Counted from the stretch's first letter, positions 1 to 6,476 are shown. The stretch: DNA of 11,551 bases from Planctomycetes bacterium RIFCSPHIGHO2_12_FULL_52_36 (GCA_001828545.1 MHYW01000141.1:1-11551); one strand, 5' to 3'. The notes: generated by a model not told the origin, from the letters alone. Made by a program: numbers and translations.

Positions 1-713
1 CTGTAACCATAAAGGGTTTCATAGAAACTAGCCTGATAGAGTGGGAAGGGATGCTGGCCTCTATCCTCTTTCTCCCTGGCTGTAATTTCCGCTGTTCCTA
101 TTGCCACTCACCCCACCTGGTCTACTCCTCAGAGGATATGGAGACTATCCCCCTGGAGGTAATAATGGAATCTCTGCGGAAACGAAGGGGGTGGATAGAC
201 GGGGTAGTAATCTCCGGGGGCGAGCCTACCCTCCAGAAGGGGTTAAAAGAATTAATCAGACAGTTAAAAGCCCTGGGGCTGAAGGTCAAGCTGGACACCA
301 ACGGTTCTAACCCCGACGTACTGGCAGAACTCCTGGAGGAAGGACTACTGGACTGCATTGCCATGGACGTGAAGGCCCCCTTAAGGGAGGAGGAGTATGG
401 CAAGGCCGCAGGTGGGCCTTGCGACGTAGAGGCCCTTCGGCAGAGCATCCGCATCATCCTACAGAGTGGCATAGAACACGAGTTCCGCACCACCGTCTGC
501 CCTGGTCTCCTGGCAGAAGATGAAATAGGGGAGATAGCCAGGGACGTCCGGGGGACAAAAAGGTACGTCCTCCAGTCGTTCAGGCCCAACAACTGCCTGG
601 ACCCCGACATGCTGGAGGTAAAACCTTATCCAGCCGAGACCCTTAAAAAATTCAGGGAAATTGTCCAGGACCACCTTGGTCATTGCTCCATAAGGGGGGA
701 ACCTTCTCCTTAG
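1..713 (+). CDS. nrdG: Anaerobic ribonucleotide reductase activating protein-type radical SAM enzyme (5' end outside window)
   Basis: The protein is a radical SAM enzyme of the NrdG activase type, which uses a [4Fe-4S] cluster and SAM to make the glycyl radical on anaerobic ribonucleotide reductase. The cluster motif CNFRCSYC (CxxxCxxC) begins about 10 residues after the internal ATG at 51, followed by the SAM-binding GGEPT and the strand LDTNGS. The ATG at 51 is probably not the true start. The frame stays open upstream to base 3 and reads IKGFIETSLIEWEG, which matches the usual family N-terminus (the xTSLIDYPG segment), so the start lies left of the window. The stop is TAG at 711-713. The visible length (about 236 residues) fits the family. 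No nrdD partner is visible, so other members of this radical-SAM branch remain possible and the symbol is a family-level call. Confidence 0.82.
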   Translation, partial: VTIKGFIETSLIEWEGMLASILFLPGCNFRCSYCHSPHLVYSSEDMETIPLEVIMESLRKRRGWIDGVVISGGEPTLQKGLKELIRQLKALGLKVKLDTNGSNPDVLAELLEEGLLDCIAMDVKAPLREEEYGKAAGGPCDVEALRQSIRIILQSGIEHEFRTTVCPGLLAEDEIGEIARDVRGTKRYVLQSFRPNNCLDPDMLEVKPYPAETLKKFREIVQDHLGHCSIRGEPSP

Positions 714-721
714 TAGTTTCC

Positions 722-735
722 GCACCAAAAGGTGC
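722..735 (+). repeat. Small hairpin between nrdG-like gene and mini-gene
   Basis: GCACC-AAAA-GGTGC is a perfect 5-bp stem with a four-base loop, 9 bp after the activase stop. It is followed by TTGTAATTT, which is only weakly U-rich, so it could be a weak terminator or just a structured spacer ahead of the mini-gene ribosome site. Confidence 0.35.
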
Positions 736-760
736 TTGTAATTTGACCCTTTGAAGAAAG

Positions 761-770
761 AAGGAGGTGA
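761..770 (+). promoter_or_regulatory. Full-length Shine-Dalgarno site for the lysine-rich mini-gene
   Basis: AAGGAGGTGA matches the 16S anti-Shine-Dalgarno tail over ten bases and is 5 bases from the ATG at 776. It is the strongest ribosome site seen in the window and is the main reason to take the 17-codon reading frame as real. Confidence 0.75.
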
Positions 771-775
771 AAGAT

Positions 776-829
776 ATGGCAAAGAAAAAGGCCGCTAGCA
801 AGAAGACTGCTGGTAAGAAAAAGAGATAG
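776..829 (+). CDS. 17-residue lysine-rich mini-protein
   Basis: This short frame reads MAKKKAASKKTAGKKKR and ends at TAG (827-829). Eight of 17 residues are lysine and one is arginine, with alanine, serine, threonine and glycine between them, a composition like the tails of histone H1-like or other nucleic-acid-binding bacterial proteins. The ideal Shine-Dalgarno site argues that it is translated. No domain can be assigned. Three readings are possible: a functional basic peptide that binds DNA or RNA, a leader peptide for the transcript that runs toward smc, or the intact N-terminus of a longer gene whose remainder (830-975) has decayed. The third is supported by protein-like but interrupted frames just downstream. 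The function is unknown. Confidence 0.5.
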   Translation: MAKKKAASKKTAGKKKR

Positions 830-976
830 GCCCCGCCAAAAAGATGTTGACATCTGGGCAAGAATGGGATAATTAGTAACTGGGTGGCCTGGAAGTAGAC
901 CTTTCAGAGCTTAATGAGGTTCTCAAAAATTACCTGTAGTCATCGTTTGATTCTTCTGAAGGGGTCAAATTGTAAT
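830..976 (+). pseudogene. Possible decayed coding remnant between mini-gene and smc
   Basis: No intact gene is present here, but fragments read like protein. One frame gives RPRQKDVDIWARMG then a stop at 870-872. Another, after TAA at 877-879, gives LGGLEVDLSELNEVLKNYL, a TAG at 937-939, then SSFDSSEGVKL and a double stop at 973-978. Two frames with stops between them are what a frameshifted tail of the preceding basic mini-gene would look like. The alternative is untranslated sequence that reads like protein by chance. No homologue is recognised. Confidence 0.25.
847..873 (+). promoter_or_regulatory. Possible sigma70 promoter upstream of smc
   Basis: TTGACA (847-852) is followed after 15 bp by GATAAT (868-873). 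The -35 box is perfect and the -10 box is one base off, but the spacer is two bases shorter than optimal. If active, transcription would start near 880 and reach the terminator at 978-1015 before smc. Confidence 0.3.
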
Positions 977-977
977 A

Positions 978-1015
978 AGGGTGTCCCCATGTATTTCCAT
1001 GGGGCACCCTTTTTT
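978..1015 (+). terminator. Intrinsic terminator immediately upstream of smc
   Basis: The left arm AGGGTGTCCCCATG (978-991) pairs with CATGGGGCACCCT (998-1010), giving 13 base pairs with one bulged T, closed by the six-base loop TATTTC. A run of six T residues (1010-1015) follows directly. This is a textbook Rho-independent terminator on the plus strand. It ends 14 bp before the smc ATG, which leaves no room for a separate smc promoter after it. Confidence 0.85.
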
Positions 1016-1029
1016 ATTGGGGGTCCTCC

Positions 1030-4000
1030 ATGCAGTTAACCAAACTGGAACTCTTCGGTTTCAAATCCTTCGCAGATAAGACAGAATTCCCTTTCTCCCC
1101 AGGCATCACCATCGTCGTCGGACCTAACGGGTGCGGCAAGAGTAACATAGTAGATGCCGTAAAGTGGGTACTGGGGGAACAAGGCACTAAGTCCCTCAGG
1201 GCCACCGAGATGACTGACGTAATCTTTGGCGGTAACAACCACCGCCCCCCCGCAGGTTATGCGGAGGCCTCCGTTACCCTCATCAACAACAAGGGCCTCC
1301 TCCCCCTGGAATACCAGGAGGTCTGCATCACCAGAAGGCTCTACGCCGCAGGAGAATCCGAATACCTCATTAACAAACAACTCTGCCGCCTGAAAGACAT
1401 AAAAGAACTGCTTATGGACACCGGTCTGGGTACGGACTGCTACTCCCTGATAGAACAGGGGGAAGTAGACATGCTCCTCCAGGCCAATTCCCAGGAGAGG
1501 AGGGTGGTCTTTGAAGAGGCCGCAGGGATAAGTAAATACAAGGCCAGGAAAAAGGCCACCATGAGCAAGCTGGAAAAGATAGAACAGAACCTTCTGCGTC
1601 TGGGAGACATCCTGGAGGAAGTGCAGAAACAATCCCGCTCCGTGAAACTCCAGGCCGCCAAGGCCAGAAAATACAAAGAATACACCGAAAGGCTAAAAGA
1701 ACTCCGCCTCCAGTGGGCAGTGAAGGGCCTCCATGAGTTCCAGGCACAGCGTAGTCATACCTCCTCCCAGATAGAACAGGCCCTGTCCCAGGAACGTATA
1801 CTCCAGGAAGAAAAGGCAGCCCTGGAGAGCCAGAAGAAGGCCCTGGAAGAGGCACTCCAGCAGTTATCAACCCAGTTATCCAGAGAGCGGACGGAACTGG
1901 CCTACCTGGAAGGCCAACTCTCAAAGACTACCGATAAGATAGCCATGGAACAACAGCGTGTCCAGGAACTGAAGCTCCAGGCACTGAAGGCCGCGGAACA
2001 CCTCCAATCCTTACAGACGCGGGAGGAAGAACTGGAAGGACAACTACTAACCGTACAACAAGAGACTGCATCGGTAACCGATGAAATCCAGAAATTCCGT
2101 ACCCTCCTCTCACAGCAAGAAAAGGCACACCACCTCCTGACCCAGGAATGCCATAACTACACGGAAGAACTAGAAAAGAAGAAATCACTGCATATCTCCA
2201 CCCTCCAGCACCAGGCCCAACTCCAGAATAAACTAAATAACCTCCTCAATGAAAGGGAATCACTCCTTAAGAGGAAGACCCGACTGGAGGAAGAGATTGC
2301 TAACGCAACCGAGTCGCTCCAGACACTGCAAAAAGAAAAGCAATCCCTGGAGGAGGAAAGGGGCGCCCTGGCTAGAAAGAGGGAAGACCTGGAGAACAGC
2401 TCAAAAGAGTTAAACGGTAAGAGAGAGACCTTGAGAGGGGAAGAGGCCTCCAGGGAAGAGACCCTTTCCCAGCAGAAACAGTACCTCTCGGCCAAGAGGT
2501 CCCGTCAGGAGACACTAAAAGACTTTGAGGCCCGGGCAGAAGGAGTAGAAGGAGGCACCAAGTCCCTCCTGGAAAAGGCCCTCCAGGAAGGCCTCTCAGG
2601 GATAAGGGGACTGGTGGCTGATATGCTAAAGGTAGACCTGCCTCACGCCCCGGCCCTAGAAGCGGCCCTGGGCGACAGGAGTCAGACCCTCCTCGCCCAG
2701 ACCACCCAGGACGCCCTCCAGGCCCTTTCCCTCCTGGAAACCACCCAGAAGGGCAGGGCCACCCTCCTACCCATGGACTATCCCCAGAACGGGAACAACG
2801 GCCTCCAGATAAATGGCGAAGAGGGCGTAATTAAAGCCCTTGACCTCATCCGCTGTGACGAGGCCTATCTCCCGTTCCTGAAAAAATTCCTGGATAAAAC
2901 CCTGGTAGTCAAGGACCTCCCCACGGCCCTGTCTCTGGCCAAGAAATACCCTGAGGCCCGCTTTGTCACCCAGAAGGGTGAAATCTTAGAGCCCGAAGGC
3001 TCAATCACCGGTGGCAGTTCCACCAAGGCAGACCGCGGAATCATCTCCAGGAGGAGCGAACTGGAGAGCCTGGAGATAGAGATAAAGACGCTAGCCGAGG
3101 AGATTGAATCCATAGAACAAGCCAAGAGGGGGCACCAACAGGAATGCAGAAACCTGGAATCCCTCTTGATAGACAATAAACGCCAACTGGAAGAGATTGA
3201 AAAGACCTTCTTGTCCAAGGAAAGGGCGCTCCAAGAAAGAGGGTTGAAGTTGAACCTGTTAATGGAAGAGAAGGAAGTAACCTCCGGCGAACTCCATGAA
3301 ATCCAATCCCTCCTGGAAGACCTCTCACTCAAAGAAAGCCCGTTAAGGAATGAACTGGGAGAGGTTGAGAAAAAGATACAGGAAATAAAGGAGGCGGTGG
3401 AATCGTCTTCTAAGGCCCTCTCCGAGAGACAATCCAGGAAGGAGGCCGTGGAGAAGGATTTAACGGGGCTAAAGGTAGCCCTGGCATCAAAAGAGGAAAA
3501 GGGGCGCTCCCTCTCTGCGGAACTGACACGGCTGCAGGAGGACAGGGAGGGGCTCTCCCGGGAGATAACCCTTACGCTCCAGTCCCAGAAAGAGACTGAG
3601 GAGAGACAATCAGCCGCCCAGCAAGAGGCCTGCTCACTAGGACAGCTCCTCAAGGAGTTAGAAGACAAGAAAGGTGCATTTCTCTCCAACCTAAGCCTCC
3701 TGGAGGAAAAAGAACGCCGGCACCACCATACCCTCTCCCAGTTGACCCCAACCCTGGAGGAAAAGGGACGACAGTACCTCTCCCTCCAGGAAGGGCTCCA
3801 GTCCCTCAGGCTCAAAGAGAGGGAGTACGAGATAAAGATGACCGACCTTGAGGAGAGGATTAGAGAAGAATATCACGTGGAACTCAAGGAACTTCCACCC
3901 CAGGAGATAGACTGGTCCCTGGCCACCCAGGAGATGGAAGAACTCAAGACCAAGGTAGAGAGACTGGGTAACGTCAACCTGGAGGCCCTGGAAGAACTTA

Positions 4001-4779
4001 ACCAGTTAGAGATTCGGGAGAACTTCCTCACCACCCAGAGGGACGACCTCCTGAAGGCCAAGAATTCCCTGGCGGAAATCATCAAAAAGATCAGCCAGAC
4101 CAGCAAGGAACTCTTTGAGAAGAGCTTCAACGAGATAAGGGACAACTTCAACGCCATGTTCCGCAAACTCTTCGGCGGCGGGAAGTCCAATATCTTCCTG
4201 GAAGAAGGCCCTGATATCTTAGAGGCCGGGATAGAGATAGTCGCCCAACCCCCTGGAAAGGAACTCCGCTCTATCAGCCTCCTCTCCGGAGGAGAGAAAT
4301 CCATGACCGCCGTAGCACTCCTCCTCGCCATATTCCAGGCCAAGCCAAGCCCCTTCTGCATCCTGGACGAGGTGGACGCCGCCCTGGACGAGAGCAACAT
4401 CGGCCGCTTCTCCCAGGTACTGGAAGAATTCTCCCAGAAATCCCAGTTCGTAGTCATCACCCACAACAAACGGACCATGACCGTAGGGGGTACCCTCTTC
4501 GGTATCACCATGGAGGAACCAGGTATTTCCAAGAAGGTGGCAGTAAAACTGGAAGAGATGGCAGAATCAGACCGTCCGAGACGCACACCTGACGTGAAAG
4601 GACTGCCGCAAGAGCCCCCGATAAAGGAAGAACCCCTGCCCGTAGAACCTGCCCCAGGCCACCCACAGGAGTCACCTGACGTGGAAGAAGCACTGCAAGA
4701 CCCACCAACCGCAAACGTTACACCTGCCCAGGCAGGCGTAAAGGAAGAACCCCTACCGCTGGCCGTTACTTCTGGATAA
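1030..4779 (+). CDS. smc: Chromosome segregation protein SMC
   Basis: SMC is the ATPase of the bacterial condensin, acting on the nucleoid with ScpA and ScpB. All expected parts are present: the N-terminal head with Walker A GPNGCGKS (residues 31-38, Lys37), a first coiled coil (about 165-500), the hinge (about 505-680, with glycine-rich GSITGGSS near its end), a second coiled coil (to about 1030), the ABC signature LSGGEKS (1085-1091), Walker B CILDEVD (Asp1113, Glu1114), the D-loop ALDES and the switch histidine in VITHNK. The start MQLTKLELFGFKSFADKT matches the family N-terminus, though the ribosome site is poor. At 1249 residues it is longer than the usual 1150-1190. The excess is a 72-residue Pro/Glu-rich tail after residue 1177 with an internal duplication. 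No scp genes are visible. The terminator just upstream implies read-through or regulated entry. Confidence 0.98.
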   Translation: MQLTKLELFGFKSFADKTEFPFSPGITIVVGPNGCGKSNIVDAVKWVLGEQGTKSLRATEMTDVIFGGNNHRPPAGYAEASVTLINNKGLLPLEYQEVCITRRLYAAGESEYLINKQLCRLKDIKELLMDTGLGTDCYSLIEQGEVDMLLQANSQERRVVFEEAAGISKYKARKKATMSKLEKIEQNLLRLGDILEEVQKQSRSVKLQAAKARKYKEYTERLKELRLQWAVKGLHEFQAQRSHTSSQIEQALSQERILQEEKAALESQKKALEEALQQLSTQLSRERTELAYLEGQLSKTTDKIAMEQQRVQELKLQALKAAEHLQSLQTREEELEGQLLTVQQETASVTDEIQKFRTLLSQQEKAHHLLTQECHNYTEELEKKKSLHISTLQHQAQLQNKLNNLLNERESLLKRKTRLEEEIANATESLQTLQKEKQSLEEERGALARKREDLENSSKELNGKRETLRGEEASREETLSQQKQYLSAKRSRQETLKDFEARAEGVEGGTKSLLEKALQEGLSGIRGLVADMLKVDLPHAPALEAALGDRSQTLLAQTTQDALQALSLLETTQKGRATLLPMDYPQNGNNGLQINGEEGVIKALDLIRCDEAYLPFLKKFLDKTLVVKDLPTALSLAKKYPEARFVTQKGEILEPEGSITGGSSTKADRGIISRRSELESLEIEIKTLAEEIESIEQAKRGHQQECRNLESLLIDNKRQLEEIEKTFLSKERALQERGLKLNLLMEEKEVTSGELHEIQSLLEDLSLKESPLRNELGEVEKKIQEIKEAVESSSKALSERQSRKEAVEKDLTGLKVALASKEEKGRSLSAELTRLQEDREGLSREITLTLQSQKETEERQSAAQQEACSLGQLLKELEDKKGAFLSNLSLLEEKERRHHHTLSQLTPTLEEKGRQYLSLQEGLQSLRLKEREYEIKMTDLEERIREEYHVELKELPPQEIDWSLATQEMEELKTKVERLGNVNLEALEELNQLEIRENFLTTQRDDLLKAKNSLAEIIKKISQTSKELFEKSFNEIRDNFNAMFRKLFGGGKSNIFLEEGPDILEAGIEIVAQPPGKELRSISLLSGGEKSMTAVALLLAIFQAKPSPFCILDEVDAALDESNIGRFSQVLEEFSQKSQFVVITHNKRTMTVGGTLFGITMEEPGISKKVAVKLEEMAESDRPRRTPDVKGLPQEPPIKEEPLPVEPAPGHPQESPDVEEALQDPPTANVTPAQAGVKEEPLPLAVTSG
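4588..4776 (+). repeat. Duplicated Pro/Glu-rich segment in the SMC C-terminal tail
   Basis: The tail contains two diverged copies of one unit. The first has PDVKGLPQEPP then IKEEPLPVEP; the second has PDVEEALQDPP, an extra TANVTPAQAG, then VKEEPLPLAV. The DNA also retains the similarity (AAGGAAGAACCCCTGCC and AAGGAAGAACCCCTACC). The second copy differs mainly by the extra ten residues, which contain the palindrome at 4718-4741. Confidence 0.6.
4718..4741. repeat. REP-like palindrome inside the smc tail
   Basis: TTAC-A-CCTGCC-CA-GGCAGG-C-GTAA forms arms of 4 + 6 bp around one mismatch and a two-base centre. It encodes the TPAQAGV segment (residues 1231-1237), a peptide often produced when a dispersed CCTGCCNNGGCAGG-type palindrome is translated. 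Confidence 0.55.
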
Positions 4780-4813
4780 TAGGGCTATTATTAGTTGCCA
4801 ACAGACCAACTAA
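4776..4813. terminator. Paired inverted repeats between convergent smc and the small exported-protein gene
   Basis: ATAATAG-GG-CTATTAT (4776-4791) overlaps the smc stop codon and is followed by TTAGTTG-N9-CAACTAA (4791-4813), which abuts the opposing stop codon at 4814. The convergent position suggests a bidirectional terminator, but neither stem is GC-rich nor followed by a clear T run, so this is a weak call. Confidence 0.35.
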
Positions 4814-5143
4814 CTAAGGAGAGGTCTTCTCCTCCCCTTTTGTCTCCTTCTTGGCGGCACAGCACCCACCCATAGCAGGCCCCGCCTTTTCCCCCTTCCC
4901 GGTCATGGGACAGACATGAGCCCCTGTCTTCATACCATGCTTCTCCAGGATAGTCTTAAGGGTGTTCAATTGGGCATCGGTAAGCAAGAGGGCGGCACGC
5001 GCCTCCTCCAGGGCCGTCTCCAGAGAAATTACCCCGCCTGCGGTACTCCCACCTACCCCCTCCTGACAGCACCCACCACCTATAACCTCCCTGACTCCTG
5101 TCAGGAAAAATGTCAGCATTATACACAGTACTAGTCTCTTCAT
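4814..5143 (-). CDS. Small exported cysteine-rich protein with LTxxQ-like helix, function unknown
   Basis: The start is placed at 5143 rather than 5188 because AAAGGAGG lies just upstream of that ATG and because the protein then begins with a clean signal sequence (MKRLVLCIMLTFFLTG). The 109-residue product has a Cys-Cys pair at 25-26 just after the expected cleavage region, an amphipathic helix (about 40-69) with the sequence LTDAQ, a CPM motif (Cys78-Met80), a second Cys-Cys pair at 94-95 and a lysine-rich tail. The LTxxQ-like helix recalls periplasmic CpxP/Spy/ZraP stress proteins, and the Cys/Met/His content suggests metal or redox binding. Both are inferences, since the similarity is short. 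It is the last minus-strand gene, converging on smc, 113 bp after holB and probably with its own transcription start. Confidence 0.72.
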   Translation of the reverse strand: MKRLVLCIMLTFFLTGVREVIGGGCCQEGVGGSTAGGVISLETALEEARAALLLTDAQLNTLKTILEKHGMKTGAHVCPMTGKGEKAGPAMGGCCAAKKETKGEEKTSP

Positions 5144-5157
5144 CCTTGCCTCCTTTT
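5144..5157 (-). promoter_or_regulatory. Ribosome binding site deciding the start of the exported protein
   Basis: Read on the minus strand, AAAAGGAGGCAAGG precedes the ATG at 5143. The AGGAGG core has proper spacing, whereas the longer in-frame ATG at 5188 has no comparable site and would place 15 polar residues before the signal sequence. Confidence 0.7.
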
Positions 5158-5230
5158 GCTGGTTAAATCTTACCCCTTTGCCTTTCAAATTGCCAGGGTA
5201 TTAGTTTGTAACCTTCTTATTATTTATGTA

Positions 5231-5255
5231 AGGGGCAGGGCCCTTCCTGTCCCCT
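5231..5255 (-). terminator. Hairpin just after holB, possible terminator
   Basis: AGGGGCAGG (5231-5239) pairs with CCTGTCCCCT (5246-5255), giving 9 bp with one bulged T and a six-base loop, two bases past the holB stop. On the minus strand it is followed by TACATAAATAATAAG, AT-rich but without a T run, so termination is possible rather than clear. Confidence 0.4.
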
Positions 5256-5273
5256 ATTACCTATTACCCGTTG
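5250..5273. repeat. TAGGGG-type degenerate repeat forming the holB 3' end
   Basis: On the minus strand the sequence GGGTAATAGGTAATAGGGG contains the last sense codons of holB and both stop codons. Its composition matches the degenerate repeats ahead of holB and in the lpdA leader. Confidence 0.45.
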
Positions 5274-6369
5274 CCCTTTCGTAGCTAGCCAGGCGGAGGA
5301 AGAGGTTATCCAGGAGGAGGTTGAGGTTGGCGTTAGAGTATAACCCTTCTATGGTAGTAGCGATATCTTCCAGTATCTGTAATAGCGTGTCCGCCGAAAG
5401 GTCCCTCGTCCGGGTCTCAAAGGAGGGGACAAACCCTCCATAAAATAGTCCTGTCCCGCCACCTCTTACCTTATAAAGGAGCATATCCCTGTAATAGGCA
5501 AGGAGCAGGTCCAGCCAGGTACGTAAAAGGGAACGCCTGCCCTCTAGTCCAGTAGTGTCCGGACACCATTCCATTAGCTCTTGTGTTATGGAAAAACTAT
5601 CCACTGACCTTACCTCCTGTAGCATCTCCAGGAAGCGGTCTATGTGGGAGGTAACCCTTTCCTCCCTCAGTTTAGTGGCCCTCCCCGGGCTCCCGCACGA
5701 GAGTAGTAGGGGCAGGTCCGCCAGATTAGCTTCGCTCATCCGCCTAAGGCGGACTTCAGGCGGATGAGCACTGTCTGCGGTGGAAGGACCTTCGGGTCTG
5801 CCTCCGTCTATGAGACCCCTCACTACCTCCGTGGGTAGAGATTGGAACCGTACCACCTGACACCTGGAGAGGATGGTGCGGCGGAGGGAGGGGATGGCAG
5901 TGGTTGTCAGGAGAAACAGGGTGCCTGGAGGGGGTTCCTCCAGGGTCTTGAGGAGACAGTTGGAGGCCTCTTCGGTCATCTTATCGGCATCCTCCAGGAC
6001 GAACACCCTTCGGTTGGCCTCCAGGGGTTTGAGGTAGGCCCTATCCTCTAACGCCTTAATCTGCTTAATTCCTATATCCCTCTTTCCCTCCAGGGGGATT
6101 ACCCAGTAGAGGTCGGGGTGCATCCCCGAATCTACCTTCCTGCAGGGATTGCAGACGTCGCAGGCATCGTTAGACGGGAGTCCGCCTGAGGTAGAGGCAT
6201 CCCCCTTAGTCTGACAGAAGAGTGCCTTGGCCAATTCCCTGGCAAAGAGGGCCTTTCCCACCCCTTCTGGCCCATAGAAGACATAGGCATGTCCCAGCCG
6301 CCCCCTGGATATGACGCCCTGGAAATAGCTAACCGCATGAGTTTGGGATATAACCCGTTGGAAGGACAT
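5257..6369 (-). CDS. holB: DNA polymerase III subunit delta' (clamp loader)
   Basis: The product is the delta' subunit of the clamp loader, which with delta and DnaX loads the beta sliding clamp at the replication fork. It shows the AAA+ fold: GHAYVFYGPEGVGKA (phosphate loop 33-39), the zinc cysteines C52, C70, C73 and C76, LEDADKM, LLKTLEEPPPGTLFLLTT and the SRC motif in TILSRCQVVRF. At 370 residues it is longer than usual (about 330). Two places look inserted. There are 17 residues between the first two zinc ligands instead of 8 in E. coli delta'. The second is residues 201-212 ahead of GSPGRA. Both coincide with TCCGCCT-type palindromes. The start ATG has no clear ribosome site and is preceded by a TAGGGG-type repeat. 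The last codons (TGNR, then TAA TAG) also read through such a repeat. It lies 107 bp after the lipoyl-domain gene and may be the last gene of that transcript. Confidence 0.93.
   Translation of the reverse strand: MSFQRVISQTHAVSYFQGVISRGRLGHAYVFYGPEGVGKALFARELAKALFCQTKGDASTSGGLPSNDACDVCNPCRKVDSGMHPDLYWVIPLEGKRDIGIKQIKALEDRAYLKPLEANRRVFVLEDADKMTEEASNCLLKTLEEPPPGTLFLLTTTAIPSLRRTILSRCQVVRFQSLPTEVVRGLIDGGRPEGPSTADSAHPPEVRLRRMSEANLADLPLLLSCGSPGRATKLREERVTSHIDRFLEMLQEVRSVDSFSITQELMEWCPDTTGLEGRRSLLRTWLDLLLAYYRDMLLYKVRGGGTGLFYGGFVPSFETRTRDLSADTLLQILEDIATTIEGLYSNANLNLLLDNLFLRLASYERATGNR
5734..5769. repeat. Nested TCCGCCT palindrome inside holB
   Basis: GCTCATCCGCCT (5734-5745) and AGGCGGATGAGC (5758-5769) are perfect 12-bp arms. 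Within it, TCCGCCT-A-AGGCGGA (5739-5753) is a copy of the 15-bp core seen at 6421-6435. It is translated in frame as AHPPEVRLRRMS (residues 201-212 of HolB), in the linker before GSPGRA. Confidence 0.75.
6181..6195. repeat. Degenerate TCCGCCT palindrome inside the HolB zinc site
   Basis: TCCGCCTGAGGTAGA matches 13 of 15 bases of the intergenic core TCCGCCTGAGGCGGA. It encodes STSGG (residues 59-63), between zinc-ligand cysteines 52 and 70, exactly where the protein is about nine residues longer than E. coli delta'. Confidence 0.5.
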
Positions 6370-6373
6370 AAGA

Positions 6374-6394
6374 TTAGGGAATAGGGGCTAGGGC
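6374..6394. repeat. Short TAGGGG-type repeat before the holB start
   Basis: TTAGGGAATAGGGGCTAGGG lies a few bases upstream of the holB ATG (its C-rich complement is on the sense strand) and resembles units of the 9089-9238 array. It occupies the position where a ribosome binding site would be expected. Confidence 0.45.
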
Positions 6395-6420
6395 GTATAA
6401 AATTGTAAAAGGAAGATTGG

Positions 6421-6435
6421 TCCGCCTGAGGCGGA
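6421..6435. repeat. Intergenic TCCGCCTGAGGCGGA palindrome
   Basis: A perfect 15-bp palindrome (7-bp arms around one base) lies between the lipoyl-domain gene and holB. Its core recurs inside holB at 5739-5753 and, degenerate, at 6181-6195. It would form a stable hairpin in the transcript but has no T run for termination. Confidence 0.7.
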
Positions 6436-6466
6436 TTAAAATTTAAAATTTGCAATTTCCAATTTT
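6436..6466. repeat. AT-rich AAATT repeat between the lipoyl-domain gene and holB
   Basis: The stretch TTAAAATTTAAAATTTGCAA and the following TTTCCAATTTTT is made of repeated AAATT/AATTT pieces that can pair with each other. It could be a low-complexity dispersed repeat or an AT-rich upstream element for holB. No -35/-10 pair stands out. Confidence 0.35.
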
Positions 6467-6476
6467 TCCCCCTGGA

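Noticed and set aside
51..53. ATG at 51 as the start of the activase gene
   Set aside because: In-frame sequence from base 3 encodes the conserved N-terminal family segment, so the start must be further upstream.
2865..3815. 316-residue open frame on the minus strand opposite smc
   Set aside because: It is serine/arginine-rich low-complexity sequence produced by the complement of Glu/Lys/Leu-rich coiled-coil codons. SMC motifs on the plus strand fully explain the DNA.
3873..4586. 237-residue minus-strand frame opposite the SMC C-terminal head
   Set aside because: It is antisense to the conserved ABC signature and Walker B, with no ribosome site or recognisable motif.
4916..5134. 72-residue plus-strand frame opposite the small exported-protein gene
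   Set aside because: The minus-strand frame has a strong ribosome site and signal sequence; this frame has neither.
5780..5811. Hairpin around GGACCTTCGGGTC in holB as a regulatory element
   Set aside because: The stem is short and imperfect, lies within an open coding frame and has no counterpart elsewhere in the window.
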